From a virus, in the IMG/VR virus record IMGVR_UViG_3300042939_000601, positions 1 through 41,828 of that record: a DNA stretch of 41,828 nucleotides, one strand, 5' to 3'. The notes beneath the pieces were generated by a model. That model worked only from the letters and a program-made list of their open reading frames with translations. It ran no database searches and was not told the DNA's origin. Shown piece after piece: positions 30,280 through 39,194 of the stretch. The translations under genes and the position numbers were made by a program. Position 1 is the first letter of the stretch, and each line of letters begins with the position of its first letter.

Positions 30280-30968
30280 GCGCAGTTGTGCTGAACCGTA
30301 CGGTCGGCGGTTGGCGGTTTGCTGTCGGCCTGTTTGCTTTGAAGGTGTTGGGTGTGGCGCTCACGGCGGTCATCGCTGCTCATTATGTTGTGGCTGGTGT
30401 GGTGTGGGCTCGGTCCTGGGCGACCGTCCAGTATGCTCGGTTGGTCGATTCAATTACCCGCACAAAGGTGGTGCGAGAGGTTGTGCGGCCGGACCAGGTG
30501 CCCTTGAGCCAACTGGTGCCTATGGTTGCTCATAGTGTCGGGGTGCCGGAGGTGGTGCTGTTTGCGGTCGTTGAGCGTGAAAGCTCGGGCGCTCGGCGGT
30601 TGTATCGGTTCGAGGCTCGGAAGTTCGATGAGCTTCGTCGTAGCAGGGAGTACACAAAATACTCGGACGATGAGTTGCGTATGTTGGCGTCCTCGCATGG
30701 CTCAGCGCACGTTCTGGGCCTTAATGCGGAGCCTCGGTGTGGGCTGCACTGGAGTCGGCTGTATGACTCCGTTGCCGGGCTGGAGTGCGGTGCTCGTATC
30801 TTGCGTGAGAACCTAGATAGGCATCGGGCTGTGCAGAATCCGTCTCGGCGACTCTGGCTGGCGCTGCGTGATTACAACGGCTCCGGCTCGGCTGCCGAGG
30901 CCTACGCCGATGCTGTGATGGCTCGCATTGGGGCTTTGTTATTTGATGGGTTAAAGGAGGCAATGTGA
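30276..30968 (+). CDS. Membrane-anchored lytic transglycosylase (SLT-like)
   Basis: 230 residues. A hydrophobic segment at about residues 14-44 is a likely signal anchor. The SLT-type domain begins near residue 80: VVERESSG with catalytic Glu102, then GSAHVLGLNAEPRCG, YDSVAGLECGARILREN and ALRDYNGSG. It cleaves peptidoglycan glycan strands. Its place in the early arm, next to recombination genes and far from the muramidase at 39163, is unusual. It could aid local wall remodelling or exclusion of other phages. Confidence 0.8.
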   Translation: MSAVVLNRTVGGWRFAVGLFALKVLGVALTAVIAAHYVVAGVVWARSWATVQYARLVDSITRTKVVREVVRPDQVPLSQLVPMVAHSVGVPEVVLFAVVERESSGARRLYRFEARKFDELRRSREYTKYSDDELRMLASSHGSAHVLGLNAEPRCGLHWSRLYDSVAGLECGARILRENLDRHRAVQNPSRRLWLALRDYNGSGSAAEAYADAVMARIGALLFDGLKEAM

Positions 30969-31885
30969 AAGTTCTTTTAGAAAATATTTCGGAAAATCGT
31001 GCCAGTTGGCTGGCGCTACGCTCCCGGTCTGTCGGCTCGTCGGAGATTGCGACGGTGGTAGGTTTGAATCGGTACCAAACGCCATTGCAGCTTTGGATGC
31101 AAAAGACCGGTAGGGTTGCTCCGGTTGCCGATAACGATTCGATGCGGCTGGGCCGTCTGATGGAGTCGTTTATTGGGGAGAAGTTTGGTCGTGATTCGGG
31201 ATTGTCGGTTCGGGCTGCTGATGTTCTCTTGGCGCATCCTGTGCATGAGCAGTTCACGGCAAGTCCGGATTTTTGGGTGGATGCCGATTCTTCTCTGCGG
31301 CTGCTTGAATGTAAAAACGTCAGCTATCGTCGGGCTTCTGAGTGGGCTGATGGCGACTGTCCCGACCACGCCCAGGCGCAGTTGCAGTGGCAGCTTGCTG
31401 TGTCTGGTCTTTTCGAGGGCTACGTTGCAGGGCTTGTTGGCGCTCAGGTTTACGAGTTCCATCAGCGTCACTTCGTTGCCGACCCAGTTGTTGCGGACCG
31501 TCTTTTTACTGCCGCCCACGAGTTCTTGCAGTTCGTTAAATCGGACACTCCTCCCGCTGCCGTTGCCGGCGACCGAGAGCTTATCGAGGCTCGCATGGAG
31601 ATAGTCGCTGACTCCGCTGTCGAGTTGCCGGCTTCTGCGCTGTCGCTGTTGCAGCGTTATGAGGAGTTCGTCGCTCTCCGTAAAGAGCGTGAAAAGTCTG
31701 CCAAGGCCGTCAAGGTTGAGGAGGACTCTCTCCGTGCTCAAATCGAGCTACTACTTGGTAACTCGGCTGTTGGCTCAGTCGGTGCTTACTCGGTGGAAGT
31801 TAAGCGTATTAACAAACCTGCATATACGACTAAGCCTAGCTCGTATGTCGGGTTCTCTGTGAAAAAGGATGGTAAGGCATTATGA
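30965..31885 (+). CDS. YqaJ-type exonuclease (viral recombinase)
   Basis: 306 residues, GTG start overlapping the previous stop (GTGA). The N-terminus RASWLALRSRSVGSSEIATVVGLNRYQTPLQLW is the YqaJ signature. MRLGRLMESFIGEKF, a later ASPDFWVDADSSLRLLECKNVSY (Asp and Glu/Lys of the PD-(D/E)xK core) and CPDHAQAQLQWQLAV follow. It degrades one strand at DNA ends to load the annealing protein encoded two genes downstream. Confidence 0.92.
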   Translation: MKVLLENISENRASWLALRSRSVGSSEIATVVGLNRYQTPLQLWMQKTGRVAPVADNDSMRLGRLMESFIGEKFGRDSGLSVRAADVLLAHPVHEQFTASPDFWVDADSSLRLLECKNVSYRRASEWADGDCPDHAQAQLQWQLAVSGLFEGYVAGLVGAQVYEFHQRHFVADPVVADRLFTAAHEFLQFVKSDTPPAAVAGDRELIEARMEIVADSAVELPASALSLLQRYEEFVALRKEREKSAKAVKVEEDSLRAQIELLLGNSAVGSVGAYSVEVKRINKPAYTTKPSSYVGFSVKKDGKAL

Positions 31886-32100
31886 CCGATGAAATTGAGT
31901 CTTCAGATCCTAGCAAGGATTTGTTTTATGCCCTGCGGGATGCCCAGCGTTGTGCGTTTGCATTCGCTACGGCTGCTCCTGGGGACACCGATTGGATTCA
32001 CGCTATGTTTCGCAATTTAAGCGCAACGGTGCACGTGATTGAAGTTTATATGATGTCCGTTAAGTCTCGGACAAAGGAGGGTTCAAATGGCAAGGTCTAA
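31882..32100 (+). CDS. Unknown small protein between exonuclease and RecT
   Basis: 72 residues, acidic N-terminus (MTDEIESSDPSKDLFYALRDAQRC) and helical middle. Four-base overlap with yqaJ and 14-base overlap with recT show one operon. May be an accessory of the recombination pair. No motif recognised. Confidence 0.65.
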   Translation: MTDEIESSDPSKDLFYALRDAQRCAFAFATAAPGDTDWIHAMFRNLSATVHVIEVYMMSVKSRTKEGSNGKV

Positions 32101-32992
32101 TTCTGAGTTGGCTGGCAAGATAGCCGGTTCCGGTGCTCGCTTTGAGCAGTTGGCGGTCCAGGAGCAGTTGCAAAAGTGGAAAGAGGCCCATTTTGACAAG
32201 TTTGTTGCGCTTGCCGGTGGCAGAGATGCGGCGGAGAAGGTGTTTGTGATTTGCATGAATACAATCGCAAAGAACCCCGACTTGTTGTTGTGTACTTTTG
32301 ATTCGATTGCGAATTGTGTTTTACAGTCGTTTCAGTTGCAGTTGTTCCCTGGCCCTTTCCAAGAGTGTGGTTATGTCCCGCTCAAAAATGGACGGCTCTC
32401 CGAGCGTACAGGTCGGGATGTGCGAGAGGCTAACTTTTGGCCTCAGTACCAAGGAATCGTGAAGCTTCTGCGCAACGCTGGCAACAAGGCTGTTGTCGCT
32501 CGGGTGGTGTGCGAAAATGATTTCTTTCAATACCACGAAGGCGATAAAGCTCCTGTATATGCTCCGGCGGTTGTTGTTGGGAAAAAGAGGGGTGCTCCGC
32601 TGTTCGTGTACGCTGCGGTTTGTACGATGCATGGCTCCTGGCAAGTTGAAGTGATGGATTTGGAGCAAATTCAAGTTATCAAGAGTCGCTCCCGTGGTGC
32701 TGCCAAGGCTGACTCGCCTTGGAACTCAAAGTACGTTGACGACCAATATGCGATGTGGGCCAAAACCTGCTTGAAGCGTGTTGCCAAATGGTGCACGAAG
32801 AGCGCCGAGCTTGTTACTGCTATCGAGTATGACAATGTCGTCGATGGCGATGTTGTGCTTGAGAAAAAGACGCCAGATGCTCCGGTGCTGCTTGATACTC
32901 TTAGCTCTTTGGAGCAAGCTGAGCCAGCTTCGGCGGTTTTGTCCGACCAAGAGGTCGTTTTCTCTTTTGCGGACGAGGTAAAGTCAAAGTAA
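32087..32992 (+). CDS. recT: RecT-family single-strand annealing protein
   Basis: 301 residues. It has the RecT pattern: VFVICMNTIAKNPDLLLCTFDSIANCVLQSFQLQLFPG, YVPLKNG, FWPQYQGIVKLLRNAGN, VRVVCENDFFQY and the C-terminal DPWNSKYVDDQYAMWAKTCLKRVAKW-like segment (here DSPWNSKY...). It pairs complementary strands exposed by the YqaJ exonuclease. AAAGGAGG lies before the ATG. Followed by a terminator. Confidence 0.93.
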   Translation: MARSNSELAGKIAGSGARFEQLAVQEQLQKWKEAHFDKFVALAGGRDAAEKVFVICMNTIAKNPDLLLCTFDSIANCVLQSFQLQLFPGPFQECGYVPLKNGRLSERTGRDVREANFWPQYQGIVKLLRNAGNKAVVARVVCENDFFQYHEGDKAPVYAPAVVVGKKRGAPLFVYAAVCTMHGSWQVEVMDLEQIQVIKSRSRGAAKADSPWNSKYVDDQYAMWAKTCLKRVAKWCTKSAELVTAIEYDNVVDGDVVLEKKTPDAPVLLDTLSSLEQAEPASAVLSDQEVVFSFADEVKSK

Positions 32993-33051
32993 ATGCGTAG
33001 CTGCGCCATCCAGTTACCTTCGGATTGCCTCCGAACCCACCGATGGCCGTT

Positions 33052-33077
33052 TGCCGGTTCGTAAAACCGGCATTTTT
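33052..33077 (+). terminator. Intrinsic terminator after recT
   Basis: TGCCGGTT pairs with AACCGGCA around CGTAA, followed by TTTTT. Lies 60 bases after the recT stop and ten bases before the next ATG. A smaller TTCGG/CCGAA hairpin is at 33019-33035. Confidence 0.82.
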
Positions 33078-33087
33078 GTGGGGATTT

Positions 33088-33303
33088 ATGGATGACGTTG
33101 AACAGGTAATTTACAATTCGGCCTCTCACAAGTTGCTTGCTGATGCGCTCCGAGGCAAGGTTGATGCGCTCAATGATGCTCTCGCCGATTGCGCTCGTGC
33201 TGGGATGTCGGTCATGGTTGAGGTTATTGATGCCTCGGTCGGCTCTGACAATATCGTGCGCTCCGTTGTTCGGGTAGAGCCTCATGTTGTTCTGAGGTAT
33301 TAG
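33088..33303 (+). CDS. Unknown 71-residue protein
   Basis: MDDVEQVIYNSASHKLLADAL..., from an ATG behind GGGGA; a longer frame starting at 33025 would run through the terminator. Looks like a helix-helix-strand domain (ALNDALADCARAGMSVMVEVIDA). No family recognised. Confidence 0.6.
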   Translation: MDDVEQVIYNSASHKLLADALRGKVDALNDALADCARAGMSVMVEVIDASVGSDNIVRSVVRVEPHVVLRY

Positions 33304-33304
33304 T

Positions 33305-33622
33305 ATGTTTCGTTCTCCCGTTAATGGTTCTCTCTACGACTTTGTTCGGGCTGTCTTAGTGGAAAAGCCAGACTGCCGGGATTGCGACCGGAAGTTGGTT
33401 ACCACAATTTGGCATCGTCAGTTGTCGGCTGCCGGCTGCGACCCAAAGTCGATGTCCGTCGAGGCGTTTTTTCTTAGATTTCGGTCCGATGATTCCCTTT
33501 GGTGCCCAGAAAGCATTAGGCGCTGTCGGCAAAAGCTGCAGGAGGAGTGTCCTGAGCTTCGAGGGCTCCTTTACAAAAAGCGCCAGCAAAAAGCTCGGGA
33601 CGTATCGCTCGCTTTGGCTTAA
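33305..33622 (+). CDS. Small phage protein, basic helical
   Basis: 105 residues starting two bases after the previous stop. Contains KLVTTIWHRQLSAAG and WCPESIRRCRQKLQEECPELRGLLYKKR, a pattern seen in short hypothetical phage proteins that end recombination operons. Basic and probably DNA-binding. Last gene of the rightward arm; its TAA overlaps the TAA of the convergent gene in the sequence TTAA. Confidence 0.65.
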   Translation: MFRSPVNGSLYDFVRAVLVEKPDCRDCDRKLVTTIWHRQLSAAGCDPKSMSVEAFFLRFRSDDSLWCPESIRRCRQKLQEECPELRGLLYKKRQQKARDVSLALA

Positions 33623-33819
33623 CTCTTTTTGCTCTTTGCAAAGGAAAAGCCCTGCCCGATTGCATAGGCAATTAGGCCCATAACAACTTCGTAGTTGGTT
33701 GAAACAAATGATGCTCCGCCGTCTCTTATGATTCCCTGCGCAACAAGGAGTCCCGCTAGAAAAGTCAACCAGTGTCGTACTAGGCTTCCAATGTATTGCT
33801 CGATTATCGTACGTATCAT
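33619..33819 (-). CDS. Small two-helix membrane protein (holin candidate)
   Basis: 66 residues from the ATG at 33819: an N-terminal amphipathic segment, hydrophobic helix WLTFLAGLLVAQGII, a short polar turn, a second helix VVMGLIAYAIGQGFSF and a basic tail SKKS. Size and layout fit a holin. It overlaps the 49-residue membrane gene by ATGA. It is the last gene of the leftward transcript, seven genes after the muramidase, so a holin role is plausible but not proven. Confidence 0.6.
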   Translation of the reverse strand: MIRTIIEQYIGSLVRHWLTFLAGLLVAQGIIRDGGASFVSTNYEVVMGLIAYAIGQGFSFAKSKKS

Positions 33820-33965
33820 TTGCGTTTGCCCTTTTTGTCTAGCCCAATTATTCCTGAAACAATAGCTGCTACCGGCGCCGCTAGTGCCGCTACGGGAACT
33901 CCTAAAAGACCTAGCAAGGAAAATGCGCCAATAATTATTTTTTGGATGTCGTCGGTTCCGTCCAT
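33816..33965 (-). CDS. 49-residue single-helix membrane protein
   Basis: MDGTDDIQKIIIGAFSLLGL... then VPVAALAAPVAAIVSGIIGL and a basic end DKKGKRK. An acidic N-terminus, one long hydrophobic Ala/Val/Ile-rich stretch and a Lys/Arg tail fit a small inner-membrane protein. Coupled to the next membrane gene by ATGA overlap. The pair could be holin and antiholin or another lysis helper. Confidence 0.55.
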   Translation of the reverse strand: MDGTDDIQKIIIGAFSLLGLLGVPVAALAAPVAAIVSGIIGLDKKGKRK

Positions 33966-33979
33966 ATTTCATACGCTCC

Positions 33980-34258
33980 CTAGCTGATAGTGCTTGTTAC
34001 AACTGCCTGCTCGTCAAAATAGATGACTGCTTTTGTGGCCTCAGCGCTGTTTGCAATTCCGTAGTATGGCGCCAGTGCGTTCGTAATTATGGTGCGAAAC
34101 AACGCAAGCATTTGTTGTTTGCAAATATGTTCACATACAAATTGGTTTATCGCTGCCTGCTCTGCTGGTCCTTCGTAGCCATGCGCTTTGGCAATAATCA
34201 TCAAAAATGGTGCCGAGTTCTCCGGCAACGGCATTGAAAGCGTTACATCGAGTTTCAT
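33980..34258 (-). CDS. Unknown 92-residue protein
   Basis: MKLDVTLSMPLPENSAPFLMIIAKAHGYEG..., then a helical middle with two cysteines (FVCEHICKQQML) and a beta-like end AVIYFDEQAVVTSTIS. Overlaps the thioredoxin-like gene by ATGA. Possibly a virion or lysis-module component by position. Not recognised. Confidence 0.6.
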   Translation of the reverse strand: MKLDVTLSMPLPENSAPFLMIIAKAHGYEGPAEQAAINQFVCEHICKQQMLALFRTIITNALAPYYGIANSAEATKAVIYFDEQAVVTSTIS

Positions 34259-34758
34259 TTTAATAGCTCCTCTATTGCTTCGTCGGTTGCTGTTAGCTTG
34301 GCGTTAATTCGGGTTAAATTGAATGTCAGTTCTCCCCTTTGTGCAAAAAGCTCATACAGCTTCTTTTGCTTCTCTTGAGCGGCTCTCTCTTCTTGCTGGA
34401 TCTTGGATGGAATAACCTCTCCGGTTCGAAGCCAGTGTTGAAGAGAATCAGAGTAGAGCATTCCAAATTGCCGATGCTTCAACTCGCCCTTCTCGAAGAC
34501 GAAGATAGCGGGAACCGAATCCTTGACTACATCGCTCTTGTCCATCTTCATCCAAGTGCGCTTAAACTCGGATGGTCGTGGGTTCTTGTCCATTGGATGT
34601 GAAACCTCAAGCATTCCACACTCAAATCCAGTTAGGTCAACTCTGGCAAGTTGCTCATCGAGGCGTGTGCAGTATGGGCAGTTCTGCGCCCAGACCTTTA
34701 CAAGCACACGGTCCTTTTGAATAAATTCCTTTACGCTCTCTTCGCTCAATACGTTCAT
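34255..34758 (-). CDS. Thioredoxin-like protein with CPYC motif
   Basis: 167 residues from the ATG at 34758, which has GGAAGG in front and overlaps the fibre stop (TAATATG). Residues about 15-110 are a thioredoxin fold: VLVKVWAQNCPYCTRLDEQL with a CPYC redox pair, then VPAIFVFEKGEL with the cis-proline before the last strands. A C-terminal coiled-coil-like region of about 50 charged residues follows. Next to a fibre with 32 cysteines, a disulphide role in fibre folding is an attractive inference. There is no signal peptide. Confidence 0.8.
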   Translation of the reverse strand: MNVLSEESVKEFIQKDRVLVKVWAQNCPYCTRLDEQLARVDLTGFECGMLEVSHPMDKNPRPSEFKRTWMKMDKSDVVKDSVPAIFVFEKGELKHRQFGMLYSDSLQHWLRTGEVIPSKIQQEERAAQEKQKKLYELFAQRGELTFNLTRINAKLTATDEAIEELLK

Positions 34759-34759
34759 A

Positions 34760-37687
34760 TTACCTTCCGAACACGTACCAGTTAGACGACACAACATAGC
34801 TTCCAGTACAGGCTGAAAAATACGTTGCCGCTTCGCATGATGATTGATCGCCATAGGCAGAGCAAGATGGATCACCTTCGCAAAGGCTATCCATAGCGTT
34901 CCAAGTGCAGTTTGAATAGTTTTGATTACATCCTGCCGTTGAGCCACAAGTGCCTTCGTTTAGTCCACTGCATGGTTGTGTTCTTCTGAACGGACTAATA
35001 TGCACCCAATCCTTGTAGTTTGAGAGCGTATATGACGTTGTATGGTCGATGCTATCTCCGCTCGATGGAACCAATATCACGTCAGCATTTGACGAGTTTC
35101 CGTTGTAAATCCAATAGTCACGGTCCGGTACGCCGGATATTTGCGGCAGCGTCAATGTAACTCCGGTTGCCCAGGTACAACCTGGTTCGGCGTTGCAGTT
35201 GGTTTGATCGTCAATGCTGCCGCACGATGCTGTGCCAGAACACGCTGCTCCATAAGTGCCTGTGCAATTCCCCGTTGCATAGGTTCCTTGGCAACTGTAG
35301 GAATCGTAACTACCTGAACAGCTAATGTACCACGAGCCACCAGTGCAAGCGCCTGTTCCGCTATCGTACGAACAATAGCCGCCACCATTAGCGTTATTAC
35401 AGGCAGTGCCGTCTCCACCACCATCGCTATAATTTGAGCAATAGTCGAAATTCTGCGTACAACCGGATGTATTGCCGCAACTTGTCTCATCTAACACTGA
35501 GCAGTCTTGCGGCACGTTTTGCCAGCTACATCCTGTGTAGCTGTTGCAAGTAGTTTCGTCGCCATATATGCCACACGACGCCTGTTCCCACGTACATCCA
35601 AGAGTGCTGGTACAATTAAACTCGTCGCCGTTGTAAACCGAGCAATCGTACCCGGCAAACCAACTGCAACCGCCATGTGCATCACGAGCAATGCAATCCG
35701 CTTCGTTTGTATAGCTGCTACAAGCGTTAGTTGGAGAGCCGTTACAGACTGCGTTTTGCGGATCGACAATCCATTCTGTAGCTGTGTTGTCGAGCGTCTG
35801 ATTAGCCGTGATATACTTAACTTTTAACGCTGTACCACCTTGTGACATCAGCGTACTGGATGGAGTTCCCATTCCACCGGCATTTACGCCTAGTTGAAAT
35901 AATCCAAAGCCGTAATGACCGAGGGCTCCAGGAGTGTTGTAGCTGATTAGGGAGTTGGTATTTTTATTGTAAACGGCATCGTAATTGCCGCCGGATACCC
36001 ATGTGCTTACTTCGCCAGATGCGTTGGCTCCAATGTGTCCTTTGTCGACTCCAGAAAACTCGAAATCAATCCATGTGTTGCCGCCATTGTTTTCAAGCGA
36101 TATGTGTTTAGTTGTGCCTGGCAATCCGTTGGATTTGCCGCTTCCGGAAACAGTAATAACACCAGATGTGCCAGCGCCTTGGACATATAGATCGCCAGTG
36201 ACCATACGACCACCACTGAGAATCTTACAGCTTACATCGTCGATAGTAAGTCGTGCGGTGGTTGCTGTTGGATTGAATGCAAGAATTCCAGAAACAGCGG
36301 TTACCTCGCCACGATAGGTGTATGTTCCATTTGTTGTATAGGAGCCAATTGTTACGCCGTTGAATGTAACTACCACACCACCCGACGTTACATTTGAAAG
36401 GGTAAATGTGATTTCATAACGCTCGCCAAGATTTACTGTGACCGTTTGCGTTAATCCACCTGCGCCGTTTGTATTGTGTGATACGCTATTGGATGAATAT
36501 GACCATCCGGTTGGCAGCGTCCATCCGGATGCGCTGCCCGTAAAGCTACCGTTAGTTACTCGTTCTTGAAATGATGATGATACCGAGAGCCACTTACCGG
36601 TGTTCTGCCAGTTGAAGTTTCGGTTGTCTTGGGCAATCGCTCCGGCTGCTCCGGCAAATAGCACACTATGTTGGGTGAAATTGGATAGGGTTAGTCCTGT
36701 CAGTGATAGTGTCGAGGAGTTCTCCCAGCGGTTGTTTGCCGAAACATATTTTAGTACATCCTCGTTTTGTACGTTAGTTGTCTCGACGTCATGCAGTTCG
36801 CCGATTTCGTATCCGTTATCCACCTTAATATAAATGGACCCGACGGTTGCGTGGACTCGCTCAATCCATCCTAAAACAACAAGGTGGTTGGGAGATGCTG
36901 GCGCCGTGGTTGTGTAGGCTCCCGCTGTTGCCGCCGAGAGATAAATTGGCTGGCCTTGCGTAAGTCCTAGCGTGTTTAGTTTGTAAAGTGCTCCACTGGT
37001 CAGTACAAAGCCTTCGGCTCCGGCTGCTATAGATTCGGCTGCGAGTCCTATTGTGGCTCTGGATGTGGTCTCTTGATCGGCTCGGGCGAGCTTAACGGCG
37101 ATGCGGTTTCCCTGGGCGCCGCTTATGTAAACCACCTGGCCTTTGGTTAGTTGGCTGCCCGTATCATTGTAAACTCTTGCATATTCCTGGGCGCCAATGA
37201 CCTGAGTTGTTCCGCCGCCCTTCATCAACAGCGAAAGGGTGCCTTCCCCATCGTCCCATGCCACCTGTCCGGCTGTGGTCAGTGTTTCCGCTGCCAGGGT
37301 ATCCAGGGCGACCAGGTCAAACGTGGGGCTATCTGTCCAGCTAGTGTCATAGTTTGTGCTGCTATTTTTAATTAGGACATCTCCCGTAGCGCCGCCGGCT
37401 GCTACTCCTGGTCCGGCTGGACCGGTCGCTCCCGGTGGGCCTTGCTCTCCGGCTGGGCCTTGATTTCCTGCCGGTCCCGGCTCTCCGGCTGGGCCTTGGC
37501 TGCCGGCTGGACCTTGGGCTCCCGCTGGGCCTTGGGCGCCGGCTGGACCTTGCTGGCCCTGTGGTCCCTGTGGGCCACCCGCTGTGACCTCTACCTTGTA
37601 TTGGCCCTCTACAATGACGGTTGTGTACTGAGTGCTCTCGTCGGTGATTACGGTCGGTGTGGTCTCAATTACAATCGTATCGGTCAT
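34760..37687 (-). CDS. Collagen-like, cysteine-rich tail fibre
   Basis: 975 residues. Residues about 37-95 are Gly-X-Y collagen-like triplets ([11 protein letters not shown]). A phage-fibre shaft follows, including [20 protein letters not shown] and [16 protein letters not shown]. The C-terminal cap is interrupted twice: about 195 residues with 24 cysteines (645-840; units like [13 protein letters not shown]) split the strands TEWIVD and TLTLPQISG, and a second block with eight cysteines (905-960) precedes the final SSNWYVFG. Probably the receptor-binding fibre. TAATG links it to the gene upstream. Confidence 0.88.
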   Translation of the reverse strand: MTDTIVIETTPTVITDESTQYTTVIVEGQYKVEVTAGGPQGPQGQQGPAGAQGPAGAQGPAGSQGPAGEPGPAGNQGPAGEQGPPGATGPAGPGVAAGGATGDVLIKNSSTNYDTSWTDSPTFDLVALDTLAAETLTTAGQVAWDDGEGTLSLLMKGGGTTQVIGAQEYARVYNDTGSQLTKGQVVYISGAQGNRIAVKLARADQETTSRATIGLAAESIAAGAEGFVLTSGALYKLNTLGLTQGQPIYLSAATAGAYTTTAPASPNHLVVLGWIERVHATVGSIYIKVDNGYEIGELHDVETTNVQNEDVLKYVSANNRWENSSTLSLTGLTLSNFTQHSVLFAGAAGAIAQDNRNFNWQNTGKWLSVSSSFQERVTNGSFTGSASGWTLPTGWSYSSNSVSHNTNGAGGLTQTVTVNLGERYEITFTLSNVTSGGVVVTFNGVTIGSYTTNGTYTYRGEVTAVSGILAFNPTATTARLTIDDVSCKILSGGRMVTGDLYVQGAGTSGVITVSGSGKSNGLPGTTKHISLENNGGNTWIDFEFSGVDKGHIGANASGEVSTWVSGGNYDAVYNKNTNSLISYNTPGALGHYGFGLFQLGVNAGGMGTPSSTLMSQGGTALKVKYITANQTLDNTATEWIVDPQNAVCNGSPTNACSSYTNEADCIARDAHGGCSWFAGYDCSVYNGDEFNCTSTLGCTWEQASCGIYGDETTCNSYTGCSWQNVPQDCSVLDETSCGNTSGCTQNFDYCSNYSDGGGDGTACNNANGGGYCSYDSGTGACTGGSWYISCSGSYDSYSCQGTYATGNCTGTYGAACSGTASCGSIDDQTNCNAEPGCTWATGVTLTLPQISGVPDRDYWIYNGNSSNADVILVPSSGDSIDHTTSYTLSNYKDWVHISPFRRTQPCSGLNEGTCGSTAGCNQNYSNCTWNAMDSLCEGDPSCSAYGDQSSCEAATYFSACTGSYVVSSNWYVFGR

Positions 37688-38037
37688 TATTTGGTGACCT
37701 CTGCGCTGATAGTCGCCGTTCCTTGCAGCAGTCTGCTTACTGTTCCGGCGCCGCTGACAAGTTCAAGGTCGTAAAAGCCAATTATTGCCGGTAGAGCTGC
37801 TGTTGCGGTTGCCGTTATTGTTATTGTAATGGTACCTAGTGCTCCGCCCAAGACTATGCCGTTGTTTTCTGTTGTGGCCGTTACTAGCGCCGCTGTAGAG
37901 TCTTTGTACTGACGCACCTGCATCCTGGCCGTATAGCCTGTGAGGTTGATCGGATTGTCGTTGGCGTCTTTCCACGTTACCGGAAGAATAAACGTGGCGC
38001 CTTGTTCTATGGTCAGGTTGTAAATACCGGCTGGCAT
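37687..38037 (-). CDS. Fibre adaptor / Ig-like tail protein
   Basis: 116 residues, all beta: IEQGATFILPVTWKDANDNPINLTGYTARMQVR, then AALPAIIGFYDLELV and a final strand. This is the BppU-like or small adaptor domain often found just before fibre genes. One-base TAATG overlaps at both ends couple it to the fibre. It likely attaches the collagen-like fibre to the tail tip. Confidence 0.65.
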   Translation of the reverse strand: MPAGIYNLTIEQGATFILPVTWKDANDNPINLTGYTARMQVRQYKDSTAALVTATTENNGIVLGGALGTITITITATATAALPAIIGFYDLELVSGAGTVSRLLQGTATISAEVTK

Positions 38038-39194
38038 TATTTAAGGCTCCCCGTTCGTCGTATGGCGTTTATCGGTATGCAGTCTTGGTTTGGCAGTTGT
38101 ACCCAACCCCATTCTCCCTTCAAGTCAGCCCTTAATCTAGATGGCGTTTGGTCGCTGCACCCAGCAATATACCACTTTTCCAGTCCCTCTTGGCTAGGGG
38201 TGCCGCTGTGCCGAAAGCATCCTACTTGGTTGCCAGTGCGGTCTAATATCGGGATAGGCTCAGTTGTGCCAATGGGTCTAATAACCAAAATTGCTTTATT
38301 CTGAGTTGTTGGCTTGGGCTGCCCGTTGCAGTTGTTTCTTGCGTTAGGTCTGCTTGTTTCCCTGGCGCTGATATCCAATGGCCGTTCTTTTTTACACTTT
38401 TCTTTGGGAGGCTCTGGTTTTGCTTCCTCGGTCGTAAGAATTTCAAATGCTTGTTGGAATTGGTCAATAGTTGGCTGTTCCGTTCTATTTTCTGGTGCGG
38501 TGAATCTTTTTTCTCCAGAGCACCTAAGATTTAGTTCGTACCACCAAGCAAACGTTGCGTAGCTCCCGGCTTTGGCGTGATTGAATTGAGTGCCATCTGT
38601 GCTGAGTGTATCTGCTTCGAATGTCGAGGCTCCATCTGCTGAAATCATAAACGCTGTAGTCGTTGTGCCATGTAGCTCTAGGGCTATTTCTCTCGGCCTG
38701 CTGCCGGTGTGTGGGCTGTTCACGCATTTGCAGGTTTTGCATTGTCGCAGTGCTACCGTACATGCCTTTCTTATGGTTCTCGGGCTTTTGATGTCGTGCT
38801 CCAACCACGGGCTAATCCAAAACTCCGTTGATGGGTGTGCCTTTGCGAGGCGGGATATCTGCCTACTCTTTCTGGCGATGTCGGCCCAGTCGGTGAGTTT
38901 GCTGGTGTTTGGTGCGCACGTTTTGTTCCGCCAGCACGTTGCATCCTTTAGGTCTATCTGTACTAGCTTTAGGTTTTTTTTACTCAATGCTTTTTTAAGG
39001 CACGGGATTGGATTGCCGAAAGTTGTCATTAGCGTTGAAACTGCCGGTAGTTCCGGCGCTTGCAGGTATGTGTCGCAGTAGCGGGCTAGCGCCAAGGCGT
39101 CATATCCCACCAGTGGTTCTGCCGGACACGGTTGGCATCCATAAAGCAGCGCTGCTGCCGCTTTAGCTATTTTTTTTGCCCAGTCCGTATTCAT
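38037..39194 (-). CDS. Phage protein of unknown function, possible barrel domain
   Basis: 385 residues from the ATG at 39194 behind AGGAG. The N-terminal 220 residues (LVQIDLKDATCWRNKTCAPNTS, STEFWISPWLEHDIKS, KCVNSPHTGSRP, ALELHGTTTTAFMISADGAS) look like a phage family whose strands resemble a TIM-barrel glycoside hydrolase, though catalytic residues are not certain. A proline/lysine-rich linker leads to a small C-terminal domain. It overlaps the muramidase gene by 32 bases. Could be a fibre-associated or wall-directed factor. Confidence 0.6.
   Translation of the reverse strand: MNTDWAKKIAKAAAALLYGCQPCPAEPLVGYDALALARYCDTYLQAPELPAVSTLMTTFGNPIPCLKKALSKKNLKLVQIDLKDATCWRNKTCAPNTSKLTDWADIARKSRQISRLAKAHPSTEFWISPWLEHDIKSPRTIRKACTVALRQCKTCKCVNSPHTGSRPREIALELHGTTTTAFMISADGASTFEADTLSTDGTQFNHAKAGSYATFAWWYELNLRCSGEKRFTAPENRTEQPTIDQFQQAFEILTTEEAKPEPPKEKCKKERPLDISARETSRPNARNNCNGQPKPTTQNKAILVIRPIGTTEPIPILDRTGNQVGCFRHSGTPSQEGLEKWYIAGCSDQTPSRLRADLKGEWGWVQLPNQDCIPINAIRRTGSLK

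Noticed and set aside
32671-33285. 204-codon - strand frame across the end of recT
   Set aside because: Antisense to a strong RecT gene and to a terminator; composition is not protein-like.
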